From positions 36,161 through 100,160 of the forward strand of contig MU385961.1 of NCBI GenBank assembly GCA_022497145.1: 64,000 bases of DNA. Direction: 5' to 3'. The notes below the pieces were generated by a model, which did no database searches, had not been told where the DNA came from, and was given only the letters and a program-made list of their open reading frames with translations. Positions 24,894 through 35,871 of this stretch are shown piece by piece. Made by a program: the position numbers and the translations under genes. This DNA is from Rostrohypoxylon terebratum. Lineage: Eukaryota > Ascomycota > Sordariomycetes > Xylariales > Hypoxylaceae. Each line of letters begins with the position of its first letter. Position 1 is the stretch's first letter.

Positions 24894-26640
24894 GTACCCA
24901 GATAACCCAAGGATATCGGATCATGTTGGATTTGTGTGGAATAGGTGGTATGGTTAGCAGTTTCTGCTGAGGGTTCTCGTAACGACTGAATGCGGTATGG
25001 GGGAATCGGAACCTGGTGTTTAACATTCATTGAGCGGCTGGTTGGGTCGGGTCATATTGTGGATCATTCTTCGCCTGGAAAGGTCAAAATGGATATAGTT
25101 GAATCTTACACGGCATGCTTCGTCCTCCAATTCATGGACGCTATGCTCGGATGTTAAGATATATAGAATGCAGTGCTCTTAATGGATAATAGCGATAATT
25201 CATTTTCAATCACGGTGGCGCCCAATCTTGCAGAGGGATGACCCCCACCTAACCCCCGAATCGTGGGTTGTTACCCGTCTTGTACCCGCCTTGGAAGAAC
25301 AAAGACTTTGACGAGGTTGCAATAAATATCGCAAGCTGAAGAGAGGAAGACCGAGAGGAAACCTGGATGTCGACTAGTGGTTGCAGACGAGCCACGGATA
25401 TCGCCAGAAAATAAGGTTATTTCCTCCGAATCGAATCCTTCCATGTAACGATACGAAGCCGATCTTGGCATATCCCGCGATTGTGAGGCGTCGATCGAGA
25501 AGCATGTTCCAAGGCATAAAATTCCACGGTTGTTCAAAATGCAGCTCATATCACCCACATAACTCTACGACTATGTACTTGCGTGAAGTGGACTAGAAAT
25601 CAAGTTAAGCAATGACTTGTGCTCTTCCAGAATCCTAGCTTCTTCACTAGTCGACGGCATCCCGTACGGCGGGTTGTGGTTGTGGGGCATAACATCGTCG
25701 GAGGGCTGAAAATTGTGGACGGGTAGGACGGGTAGGACGGATGGAATAATATACGTCTTACAGTGGTGGATAGACGAGGACGCAGACGCAGCATCGCGGC
25801 GCGGTTAGAACTTCTTACAGTGCTCACAGCTCCCGTGCAGCTCCCCCCCTGCCACCAATCACCACCGCCAACCAATGTCCTAATCCACGTTGCTTTTACG
25901 AATCCTTCCAGTCGAAACCCCTCGGAAAACCCCCCAATCGCAGGGGCGGCGGTTCATCTTCCATGTAAGCTCTACTATGTAATACGTATGGCGCTACCGT
26001 GGAAGGTCGTAGTGGCAAAGGAACCGGTCCGAAATTACCTTATTTACTATGTATCCGTATAGCTATATCGTAGCAGTCTCCAGCACGCACGAGGCTCAGC
26101 AGATAATAAACACATGCCTAGAAGCGCTGTTTACCTCGCGTCGCATCCCCCCCCCCTCCCAAAGCCTTATTTTTCAGGTCTACAATCGGCCAAAACGCCC
26201 TGACTTGGACGGGTTCAACGGACCCAGGGCTGAGACAGCGCCGAGTATTTTTTTTCTTTTTCCTAGCGTACCCTTCAAGGAGCTCGGAGCTCCCACACTG
26301 AAGGGACGGCTGACATGCAGCGAGACTGAGCAGGGGGGGTTGGTTGGGGCATTTCTAAAGACCGGAAACACTGCGACAGGTAAATCCTCAGCCACCACTG
26401 GATCTGCAAAGGTAACCTGCTGCTGACACCGATCGCCTTCGAGAATAATTCCTCTCGTCTTACCCCCAACACCATTTCTTTTCGTTCCTATAGCTACCTA
26501 CTACCTAAGAAAAAACCTATGGTGTGGCAACCGCGTCTCGTTGTGGATTTTGTAGATTTCGACTTCAGCTCAGGATTAGGATTCAGATCGGGATCGGGAT
26601 CGGGATTGGGATTGGGATTGGGATTGGGTGTGTAGGCAAA
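24894..26640. other. Intergenic region and permease leader
   Basis: No gene is supported. A C run (26147-26156) and a T run (26245-26256) are present. At about 26573-26630 a GGGATC/GGGATTG tandem tract lies directly upstream of the permease start. The frame through it has no ATG, so it is best read as a leader microsatellite, not an N-terminal extension. Confidence 0.5.
26573..26630 (+). repeat. GGGATT(G)/GGGATC hexanucleotide tract in the permease leader
   Basis: About nine tandem hexamers drift from GGATTA-like to GGGATC to GGGATT. They end roughly 10 nt before the permease ATG at 26641, so the tract is probably transcribed. Confidence 0.8.
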
Positions 26641-28490
26641 ATGGACATCGCAGGCACATCGAAAGAATCGATCGAGCTGCGGGGGGTGGCGTCGCAGAAC
26701 AACGGGGACGCGCTGCTCTCCTTCTCGGATTTCTCGGGGGGCAACTACCACTCGTCGCGGGATGACACGACGTTGCGACGGCTGGGCAAGCGGCCGCTCC
26801 TGAACCGCAGCTTCGGGTTCATGTCCAGCTTGGGCCTCTCGTGCACCGTGCTGCTGTCGTGGGAGGGCATCCTGGTCACGTCCGTGCCGACGTTCCTGAG
26901 CGGCGGCTCCGGCGGCGTCGTGTGGGCTTTCCTCATCGCTTGGGTTGGCATGGCGTCTGTGTATGCGTCGGTCGCGGAGCTGGCGTCGATTGCGCCGACG
27001 GCGGGGGGACAATGTAAGGATGCGTCTATTTCTCTCACTTTCACTTTCACTTTCACTTCTTGCGGGATTTCATATGCTACATTTACTTTTACTTACCTAC
27101 CTAATCTACCTTTGATCGAATTTGGATTATGATGCTAAACAGTGCATCGACATACAGACCACTGGGTCGCCATGATGGCCCCCGACTCCTGCGCCAACTT
27201 CCTCTCGTACCTGACAGCGTGGCTGACGACGCTCGCGTGGCAAGTGATAGCGATCACGACGAGCTACTCCGTGGCGACGATAATCCAAGGCATCGTGGTG
27301 CTGGCGCGGCCGACGTACGTGGCGGTCGCCTGGCACACGGTGCTCATCATGTGGGCCGCGGCCGTGTTCTCCGTGCTCGTGAACTCGACGACGGGGCGCG
27401 CGCTCGCCAAGTTCGAGGGCGCCGTGCTGGTCCTGCATCTGACGGGCTTCTTCGGCGTGCTCGTGCCGCTCGTGTATTTCGCGCCGCACAACTCGCCCGC
27501 GGATGTGTTCACCACGTTTGTTAATAACGGCGGATGGCCGAGCCAGGGCGTCGCTTTCCTTGTTGGTATACCCACTGTCGCGAGCACGCTAACCGGCGCC
27601 GATTGCGCCGTGCATATGTCCGAGGAGGTCAGGCAGGCGAATGTCGCCGTGCCGCGCGCGCTGGTCTACACGATTTTTATTAACGGCGCGCTCGGGTTCG
27701 CGATGGTTATCGCGCTGCTGTTCTGCATCAGCGATGTGCCCGCTGCCGTCGCTGCCGCGGATACCATGTTCTACCCCTTCTTGCAGATCTTCGAGTCTGC
27801 GGTGAAGAGCACGACAGGCGCGTGTATTATGGTGGGCGTGGTGCTCGTGCTTGCGATTGCCAGCTCCATTAGCACGTACGCTTCGGCGTCGCGTATGATG
27901 TGGTCGTTTGCCAGGGATAAAGGGTTGCCTTTTGACAGTTACTTGGTTAAGGTATGGCAGAGGCTTACGATCCCCGTCTACATTGAACATGTCTGCTAAC
28001 TTGCGTTTATTACTACTAGCTTAATGGAAACTCGCTTCCTGTCTATGCTATCATATGCACTATGGCCATCACGGTTTTGATTTCACTTATTGTGCTGGGC
28101 TCCTCTGTTGTTCTATCTGCTCTGCTATCCTTGCTGCTCGCAGCCATTTATTCTTCGTATCTTTTGGCGTGTGGGTTGTTACTTTGGCGCCGGTGCACCG
28201 GCGCTTTCCAACCGTACACCGTGGGCGCCGACGAGGACCCGAGGAATGCGGACCAGTTGTTCTGGGGCCCATGGAAGCTGCCCGAACCATTTGGAACCAT
28301 CAACAACGCCTTCGCCTGCGTCTATACCATCTTCTTGCTATTCTGGTCATTCTGGCCTCAGTCCAATAACCCCGATGCCGAAGAGTTGAATTGGAGCGTA
28401 GTAGTGTATGGGGCTGTTGTCGTGTTCAGCGTCCTGTGGTACGTTGTGAAGGCGAGACATTATTTCAAAGGTCCTATTCGGGAGGTTTAG
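26641..28490 (+). CDS. APC-superfamily amino acid/choline/GABA-type permease
   Basis: Three exons, 26641-27013, 27158-27951 and 28020-28490, keep phase and encode 545 residues, normal for fungal BAT1/choline/GABA permeases. The soluble N-terminus (about 1-58) ends at a GFMSSLGLS block opening the first membrane segment. The family signature IAPTAGGQYHWVAMMAP (about 117-133) is split by intron 1. The correct acceptor is the CAG at 27155-27157, which restores Gln-Tyr-His. About 12 hydrophobic segments follow, with GADCAVHMSEEV and ASASRMMWSFARDKGLP motifs typical of the family. It should import an amino acid, GABA or choline across the plasma membrane; the substrate cannot be decided. Exons 1 and 2 are strongly GC-rich at third positions, while exon 3 is less so. 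Confidence 0.92.
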
Positions 28491-30076
28491 CTTGGCGGGC
28501 GTGTTCTGTTTACCTTACTTGCACATCTGCACAAATAATGAAATAATTTGATATCAGTGGGTTCTTCTTGATTCGTGCGGATGTGGAAAACTATTGCTTA
28601 TGGCTTATTTTGGTGTCTCAGGTTACAGAGACATCGATGACGCCGTACATATTATTGGGTAACAGTTGAGATGTCCGGTATTCGGGATCCTACCTTGGGT
28701 ATCAGGAGGCTTTTCTTAGGCTGCCTCTGATAGACAAAATGGCGTTTTACATCGACAAGCCGAAACCAATAGGCTACTAGAGTCTATCCAAGAAGGAAAT
28801 TACGTGAGCATCGTGAGGTCCTGTCTCGAAAGTAAGCTGACTTGTTCGACTAGGTACTCCGTATACAAAGTGCTTAGGTGGTTTGCGTCAATCGCGGGGT
28901 TCAATCTCGCCGCCGTAATGAGACACAGCGACGCTGAATGGCCATTGGTTAGAGACTTGTCGCCTATATTGCCCGTAACAGAGGCGGAGCTCCTGTTGCT
29001 CAGTTGCCCATAACGGGTCAGCGTGCACCGCCGTTGTAACCCTAGCTCGTAAGCGTCACTTCGCTAATATTACGACGCCCGCGAAATCCAGGAACTCTTC
29101 GAAGGAAATACAAGATCTACGGTATCACTGATCTGCGTTACATGATCACTTAATCATCACATCGTCCTCTTATTTCCCCAACAATCGCGCCTTCAGATCG
29201 ACATCTTCGTTGGCGACGTCAAAGCTTTAACATGGGCTATGAACACGGCAACGAGTGTCGTGTGGACATCTTGTAAACCCCACCACATTATACTCTATCA
29301 AAAACATCCATCCTGGCTAGCCTAGCTGCCAGGCCGCCTAGTCTGCCGCACCGACGTGCATTAGAGGCCGGCGGGATCCATTATCAGGGGTTTTAGCTTC
29401 ATCTCGCGGTACGTTACTTGAAATGGCGTCTTTTTTCACGGTCTCCCCGCACGTAGCATCGGCAAGGAATCTGAACATCTTTCCTATCTACACTAAACAA
29501 TCAGCTCTCAGTCGATCCACGAAACATCCCAAAACAGAGAATTAGCATTCCTCCCAAGTTCAGACTCTGTACGGCGTATTGTGTATGGCACAAATCAATT
29601 TAACCCACAATCCCTTTTCTACGCAACCCCACGGTCCCCGCCCATAGAAATAGTCTCATAATCTCCAAATCCCCCTGTTCGGCGTAGGGAAGCGTTTTTG
29701 AATCATCATATGTCAGATTTATATTGCAAGGAATCACATAATTATTCCATGTTTAGGCCTAGGGTTGGTCTTCGGCTAACATTCAACTGCCGGTGCAAGT
29801 CAGACTGAGCGTAATGCTTGAAGATCTCTTTTCCCGATGCGTACAGCCCTAGTCATCATCGGCGTCTATCATTACTTACTTAAGGCTTAAGTTATAATCA
29901 CATCAAGATATACGCATTGAAGTTTAGGGTATTCGTATATCCAATTTTTCATATCTCAATGTGCTACGAGCTCAAAATTGAGTTCAACAGAAAAATACCC
30001 AGTCCTCCATTGCTCGAAAACTCCGCGCCTCATAACCAGTATCATGACTTATAATTCCATGTAGGATCTGTTAAAT
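28491..30076. other. Intergenic region
   Basis: No gene seen. Frames are short and interrupted, the sequence is mixed, and no tandem repeats stand out. Confidence 0.5.
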
Positions 30077-30300
30077 TTACTCGTCCTCCTCATCCACTAC
30101 GTCGGCGATAGCAATGATAGCTGGTGGGATTCTAGCTTCGACAGGGTTGCTGAGTCCAGAGTCTCGGTTCCCTACACCTAATCGTAAGTAACTGACGAAG
30201 TGCAATCAGATGAGTCCTAGACGGGGTGGATACCTAGAACCATCGAAGAGGCAATGCCGGTGAAGCCTAGGAAGGCGAAGAGAACAGTCTTGTAGAGCAT
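30077..30300 (-). CDS. Putative small secreted or membrane-anchored peptide (55 aa)
   Basis: Proposed exons on the minus strand are 30300-30234 and 30177-30077, joined over a 56-nt intron (GTATCC...TTAG). Phases agree. The product starts MLYKTVLFAFLGFTGIASS, a convincing signal peptide or single membrane anchor. It continues with a short polar part (GNRDSGLSNP, one Arg before IPPAIIAIA) and ends in an acidic tail DVVDEEDE. The donor is not the best consensus and the branch site (CTTAC) is close to the acceptor, so the splice is uncertain; without it the frame stops after four more residues. The gene lies about 600 nt from, and divergent to, the UstYa-type gene. There are no repeated cores or KR cleavage sites like those of known dikaritin precursors. 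A chance frame is possible. Confidence 0.4.
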
Positions 30301-30918
30301 CTTGGCGTTTTCTTGCGGGATGTTTTTTTTCGTAGGGCTGAAGTCTGACAGATATTTCGATGTACAGGAAGAGGATGAAGAGTCTCGGTAAGATATCTTT
30401 GCTCGGTGGGAACTACGTGTTCTTATGCTCACACCAGTGCTAGAAACCAAGCCCTATCTAGGTACCTAGTAGTCTGCCTGGCGTAAGCAATGATGATATA
30501 TTTTGATATACATATCACGACTAGCGGATTCATGCATATCGAAGTGTGATCGGACCCACTGACGTAGAAAGGGGGGTGTTAGCTTCACCGTAAGATAGGT
30601 TCGTAGTTTCAGGTTCGCATATCAGAATCCTACTACCCTACGTCGTGGGTAGTATCCAATGGCTCGGCACCTAGTAGCAGGTTATGGTTAAAATGATTTC
30701 ATGACTAGGGAATCTGCTCTAATCCATGCCACATCCTTGCAGGTCTATCGAGGTCCAGATACTACACTTCCATTCGCGTCATGCCACCGCATCGACCTGT
30801 GGTCACCCGACCTCCCTCCTTTCATCCTTTGCCTGGGTCGTTATTACCCGAGGTCTCGGTTCTTTCAAGATAGCATCTTGTATCATCAAAGTTTTGCTCA
30901 GGCTCGTTAGTTGGCGCC
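30301..30918. promoter_or_regulatory. Divergent intergenic region upstream of the UstYa-type gene
   Basis: This 618-nt stretch lies between the ATG of the putative small peptide and that of the UstYa-type gene and would hold both promoters. It has CTAGGTACCTAG-type palindromic sequence near 30458-30470. No known operator is recognised. Confidence 0.4.
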
Positions 30919-31915
30919 ATGGAGAAACACTCTCAAGAATCTCAAGACCCTCTCCTTCGTCACTCTACCGAAGAGAGCAACATTCCCCTAGGCGATGGTA
31001 CAGTCCACCGAAGAGATGACCGGCGGCCGATACGGTCATGGTTGCGGGGAAACGCCATTTTCTTGGCAATAATAGCCCTACTACTATACATTGCCATAGC
31101 ACTGACAATCGATATCGCGATGAAGCTTTCTATACAACCACCGAAAGGGACGTCGAACTACCGTTTACGTATGAAACCCTTCTTGGTGTCCTCAGAGATA
31201 TACTTACATGACAATAAGCTTTGATGGGTGACCTCTTACGATACGAGGAGAGACCTGAATGGTTTGCACCCGGATCTCCCTGGGACCGAGATCCCTCAGA
31301 CGAACTTGACGACGCCTGGGATGAGTTACTTCACGGTACGCACCACACCTCCGAGATAATGATGAACGAGGCTCGCTAATCCATACAAGCTATCAACATC
31401 AGAGTTACGGGTGATGAGTTAGATATCCTCGGTATCAATAAGACCAACATGGTTCAAGTCAACGGTGGTGATTATATTGGGTCGATGGGTGTCTACCATC
31501 ATCTTCACTGTTTGAACAACTTGCGAATGGTCGTGCATTGGGATTACTACGAGCCGAAGTATCGCGACTCTCCATACTTCGGTCATCTTGGAAAAGCCCA
31601 TTCTGGTTTGTCTAAACCAAACTCCCCTAACGTACCTCAGAGCTAACAATTTTAGATCACTGTATCAACGTACTCCGTCAGGCGGTCATGTGCCATGCGA
31701 ATACTGCAATCACAACATTCGAGTGGGTTGACGAAGAGACTTCGCTTGATGGCAAAGAGCAGAGGCTGGAGGCTTCGACGACCTGCGCGAAGTGGGAGAG
31801 CTTTGACAACTGGGCACGTCAGAGGCTGCTTATCGCGGGGAATTACACGTACAGACCGGGGCCATACGAACGGAATAAACCGAAGGCAAAGCCGCATCAC
31901 CAGGACATAGAGTAG
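30919..31915 (+). CDS. UstYa/DUF3328-family oxidase
   Basis: Four exons, 30919-31168, 31219-31335, 31390-31605 and 31656-31915, give 280 residues with all phases consistent. The introns are only 50-54 nt. A cytoplasmic N-terminus precedes one membrane anchor (about 46-66). A soluble domain follows with the family layout: RYEERPEWF, a PSDELDDAWDELL block, INIRVTGDEL, GGDYIGSMGVYHHLHC, then DHCINVLRQAVMC. The HxxHC motif is at residues 159-163, and the second His-Cys is at 196-197. UstYa-type proteins oxidise or cyclise peptide and other secondary-metabolite substrates, for example in ustiloxin and cyclochlorotine pathways. Neighbours are a possible small secreted peptide upstream and an S33 peptidase downstream; no NRPS, PKS or other cluster enzyme is visible. 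The substrate is unknown. Confidence 0.9.
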
Positions 31916-32901
31916 AGTCAGACGGACGAGAATAAACTCGCTGCTTATGGGAAGCTCGTAGGACACGGGAATAAGCACCTAGATTGGCTTGATAAAACGG
32001 ATACCCTACCTAAACTTATGATTATGAAGTCCTAGATGATGCCCAATGAAAAGCTTCACGAATTGTCTGCGATATGCTCTAGTCGGCAGATAGGCGTGAG
32101 ATATTTAATATTTCTCATGCAGCCACCCCTTTATCGAATGCGATTCGCTGCAGCCGTGTGTTACCTGATGAGTCGGTCGTGATATGTAAGACGGGACCGG
32201 ACGGGACGAGTACCCCTGGTGGACAGAGCCCTACGGGCCTACGGCGCAAATCTGCATCATCCCTAGAAAAGAGCGGGGAACGAGTAATTACCTCACATGC
32301 ATAGCCCCCAATACGATACCCGAATGTACCTAGCCAAGCCAATGATAGGACGCTGGCTCGTGCAGGTCGGACAGCGGAGGGTCGAAACGGGCAACGATTC
32401 CCAATATCGCTCCGTGACCAATCTAACCAAGAGACGGGTTCGGTCTGCGATGTGCTATGTCTCGCTTCTCGCATGCGGGTCTTCGAATACGACTCGCCGA
32501 GTGGACAAGACTCGAGTCATTGGTTCGGAGAGTCACATTCCCGGGCCAATAATCACATCGTTTATGTATCGGTACCGAAAGGGATGGTAAGCGTGATAGG
32601 CCAAATTACCGACAAAATAAAAGCAACGATCCACGACCAATCCAATGCACGGATACCTTAGCTAAGTCCAGATCCTCCAGCGCACCGTCTCACCTTGCGT
32701 CCCCACGTGATTAACTACCGCCTTTCTTTCTTCCTCGTCCTTCCCCAAACCGGTCTTCTTGCACCCAGTAGTTTAATCTAACCACGAACCGCCCAACAAA
32801 AATCCCCAATCCCCTAATTCCAAGTTCCCAGCGCCTAGATTTCAGCCCTACAAGCCGCAAACCCAGGCACCTTACCTACTAGGTCCCTAGCGTGTCCAAG
32901 G
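31916..32901. other. Intergenic region upstream of the S33 hydrolase
   Basis: I find no gene. Two overlapping short plus-strand frames at 32297-32661 lack any recognisable product. The last 250 nt are C/T-rich and probably are promoter and leader of the following gene. Confidence 0.5.
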
Positions 32902-33936
32902 ATGTCCTCACCGCTCCCGACGACCGAGGCGGAGCTCGCGTTCGACGCGCCGGGCGCGGGCAAGCCGTGCAAGACATGGTACAAGATCGTGGGGTCGCTG
33001 ACGCCGTCGACGCCGCCGCTGATCGCGCTGCACGGGGGGCCCGGGTCCGGACACGACTACCTGGAGTCGCTGTTCGACCTGACGGCGCAGCGCGGCATCC
33101 CGCTCGTGCTGTACGACCAGATCGGGTGCGGGCGGTCGACGCACCTGCGCGAGAAGGTCGGCGACGAGGCGTTCTGGACCTTCGACCTGTTCATCCGCCA
33201 GCTCGACGAGCTCGTCGACCACCTCGGGCTCCGCGAGTCCGGGTTCCACGTCCTCGGGCAGAGCTGGGGCGGCATGTTGGGCAGCGCGTACGCGGCGAGG
33301 CGGCCGAGGGGCCTCAGGAGGCTGGTGCTTAGTGGGGCGCCCGCGAGCATGCCGCTGTATAAGCAGGCGTGCAAGATACGGCTTGCGCAGCTGCCGGAGG
33401 ATGTCGGACGCACGCTCAAGGAGTGCGATGCCAAGGGCGACCACGAGAGCCCGGAGTTCAAGGGAGCCGCGGCGGTTTTTATGAGGAGGTTCGTTTGTAG
33501 GCTTGACCCGCTGCCGGAGCCGATCCAGAGGACGTTTAAGAATGTGAGGGACGATTCGACGGCGTATGTGACGATGTGAGTATCTATTTTCTGCTTTCGT
33601 CTAGGTGGCATATCTTCATTCTGATTTTTATAGCCTATATGGAATTTCTGCAAACGATTTCAGGTAGAATTGACATGGCATAGGCAAGGGCACTCCGAGT
33701 TCGACACCGTTGGATCGCTCAAAGATTGGGAGGGCTGGAAGGATGCATACAACATCGAAGCTGAGACGTTACTCCTAAATGGAAAGCATGACGAGGTCAT
33801 GGACTTCGTGGTCGAGCCATTCTTCAAGGCCATCAATAAGGTCAAGTGGGTGACGCTTGAGAACTCAAGCCATACGTCTATGTGGGAGGATAGGGAGCGG
33901 TTCATGCAACTTGTTGGTGATTTCTTGATGTATTAG
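32902..33936 (+). CDS. Prolyl-iminopeptidase-like alpha/beta hydrolase (peptidase S33)
   Basis: Two exons, 32902-33575 and 33684-33936, encode 308 residues, the usual length. The acceptor at 33681-33683 (TTGAC branch, TAG) is chosen because it gives the family-like Met-Gln-Gly-His-Ser-Glu-Phe join; an earlier CAG at 33663 would bring a stop into frame. Motifs: oxyanion block HGGPGSGHDY (44-53), nucleophile elbow GQSWGG with Ser121, Asp261 in GKHDE and His288 in NSSHTSMWED. S33 enzymes release N-terminal proline or act as L-amino-acid amidases. There is no signal peptide, so it is cytosolic. Exon 1 is extremely GC-rich, exon 2 much less so. It could process a peptide made nearby, but a general catabolic role is as likely. 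Confidence 0.92.
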
Positions 33937-34751
33937 TAACTCTTAGATATAGGTAAGCATCAAGTACCTATTCGGTACATTAGTACTTAGCAGGTAGATT
34001 ATCAAACTCTGTCCGTGAGTTTAGACATGCAAACAGAGTCTTGGACTTCCCAACATACCTACTATACAGACTTCAGCCTACTGGAGAATCACTATCATGG
34101 AGGGATAATCTCATACTAAAAATGTGTCGTACAGCTTGCTGTCATTTATACCTTCGTTTTTGTTGGTGATTGAGAGATTCATTACTCCAGTCGAATACCT
34201 AGCATGTAGCTTGACCATTACTACGATTGGCTTGTGACGCTTCTCCGCGCTTTGGTAGTGCATCTCGATTGGTGAAATTGCAGTTTTCGACAGATGTGAT
34301 ATACCTGTTGTTTAACACGAAGTAGGCACACAATTATCAAAAGCTCCACGTTTTTAGATCAGTACCTAAGGATATATAACATCCATAATCGAGACCACTA
34401 TCCGAGGTTATTCTAGTGTATCGATTGGAGAACCTGGAGAACCTTTGGAGATGTAGGTAGCATGCGACGCCGTTCCGAAGGTACATGGAAGTGTCACAAG
34501 CCTAACCTAGGACACTTTCAGTATTACATAAGGTATGCGGCTTCACATGGTAAGCGGTCTGGTCTCAGCCATCCTCGCATACTCTAGCTATTTTCAAAGC
34601 AATCTCGACCTTCCGGAATCGAGCTGCCACAGACAATAGTGAACTGCTAGCAGTGCTTCGGTGCTTCAGTGTACTGCCCATCCAGAACCATGGCTCTACG
34701 CTATTGGGTTAGAAGACGTTCTGCCGAATATATCCAGACTAGCCTTATTAG

Positions 34752-34816
34752 CGGGCCGCCTAAACGGATGGACATTCACCCACGTTATACGAAATCGAGA
34801 CTAGTCTTGTGGATAC
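34752..34816 (+). repeat. Degenerate repeat, copy A of an inverted pair
   Basis: This 65-nt segment matches the reverse complement of 35182-35246. The first 30 nt (34752-34781) agree at 27 positions, and the three differences are all transitions. The remaining 35 nt agree at roughly two thirds of positions. The spacer between copies is about 365 nt. Confidence 0.7.
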
Positions 34817-34898
34817 TTAGATTTAGGTACAACTTACTAATAAATTTAAGTATCTTTTAGATGTGTTGGCGTTTTCCAATGTTGTCGCCGCAAAAATA

Positions 34899-34970
34899 TA
34901 CCTACCTACCTACCTACCTAAGGTCCTACCTACCTACCTACTCATCAGGTACCTACTCTTACCTACCAAA
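34899..34970 (+). repeat. CCTA/TACC tandem tract
   Basis: Runs of TACC units are interrupted by AAGG and ATCAGG spacers. This is the densest example in the window of the TAGGTA/TACCTA microsatellite family. Confidence 0.8.
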
Positions 34971-35181
34971 ACATCTTAGATATATCGTTGTTAAAGCTTT
35001 TTGGTGCGTATAGTATTACTTACTAAGCGCTTCTACTTACCTGTCTCTGATACAGGTTTATGTTCAACATTTATTACGAGCTTTATGACAAGGACAATGA
35101 GGTATACAATAGGTGGTGGCCTTCTCCAGGAATAACATGTACTTAAATCTTTATGAGAGAGTATACTCTAAAGAACCTTAG

Positions 35182-35246
35182 GTATCCACTAAACTTGCCT
35201 CAATCCCGATTAGTATGGGTGGATGTCCGTCTGTTTAGGCGGCCCG
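35182..35246 (-). repeat. Degenerate repeat, copy B of an inverted pair
   Basis: This is the reverse-complement partner of 34752-34816. It includes the core GGGCCGCCTAAAC read on the minus strand. Differences in the core are A/G and C/T only. Confidence 0.7.
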
Positions 35247-35871
35247 AGCCTTAGCCTTTTCAATACCAAACCAGACCGGAACCTAGGTCCTATGGTACGA
35301 AGTAACCTAGTCTTGATAGCTTGCTCTTCCCCCCCAGTAACACGTAGTGTCAGAGGCACGAGGCGGTGCTTCAGAAATATGCTAGTAAGATACGTACTTG
35401 TCCTGGCTGTTTGAAGTGCAGCGGTATCACGGCATGGTTTCATTAGAAACCTATGCGGGCTATCGGCAATTGGGGGGATATGAATAACGGTTATTTCTTG
35501 CGAGGTGGCCGAGGAATAACTTTGATATTATACATTATCACGGTAATGATGTGTCGATCATTCAGCTGCTAAAGGCCAGTCTTGCATGAGCTGAAAATGA
35601 AAAGGGCTAGCGACATCTATCTAGTCTATAACGAACAACAAATACAACCTAAGTGCGGAGTCAAAAAGTCGGTATTGCCATGCAATCACTACCTAGGTAC
35701 TTAGTCCAAATAGCATATCTACCTGGGTATATATCCATCCAGAAACCTATGAGTACCCGTCAACCTTTTCTAAAAGCCGACTATCTTAGGTTGATACACT
35801 AAAGCCCTACCATCACCATTACCCGTATACCAGTACCATATACTAAGATAGCCACCGGAGCTAATCTGGAG

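Larger units (their letters stand above)
33937..35871. other. Intergenic region with inverted repeat copies and TACCTA tracts
   Basis: No gene is seen. It contains a pair of related 65-nt segments in opposite orientation (separate entries) and a long CCTA/TACC tract at about 34899-34970. The last 100 nt before 35872 are the probable leader of the ankyrin gene. Confidence 0.5.

Noticed and set aside
26524..26640. In-frame upstream extension of the permease with an Ile-Gly dipeptide run
   Set aside because: There is no ATG in that frame before 26641. The repeat belongs to the hexanucleotide tract and looks like leader sequence.
27129..27524. Arg-rich alternative frames over permease exon 2
   Set aside because: Shadow frames; the permease frame has the membrane segments and correct splice joins.
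32892..33444. Arg/Ala-rich alternative frames over exon 1 of the S33 hydrolase
   Set aside because: They arise from extreme GC at third positions of the true frame, which has the catalytic motifs.
33661..33683. Acceptor CAG at 33661-33663 in the S33 hydrolase
   Set aside because: With the GTGAGT donor it would place a TAG directly after the junction; the TAG acceptor at 33681-33683 gives the family-like sequence.
30919..33936. Full dikaritin-type RiPP cluster
   Set aside because: No precursor with repeated cores and KR sites, no UstYb partner, P450, or S41 peptidase is visible; only a weaker micro-locus hypothesis is kept.
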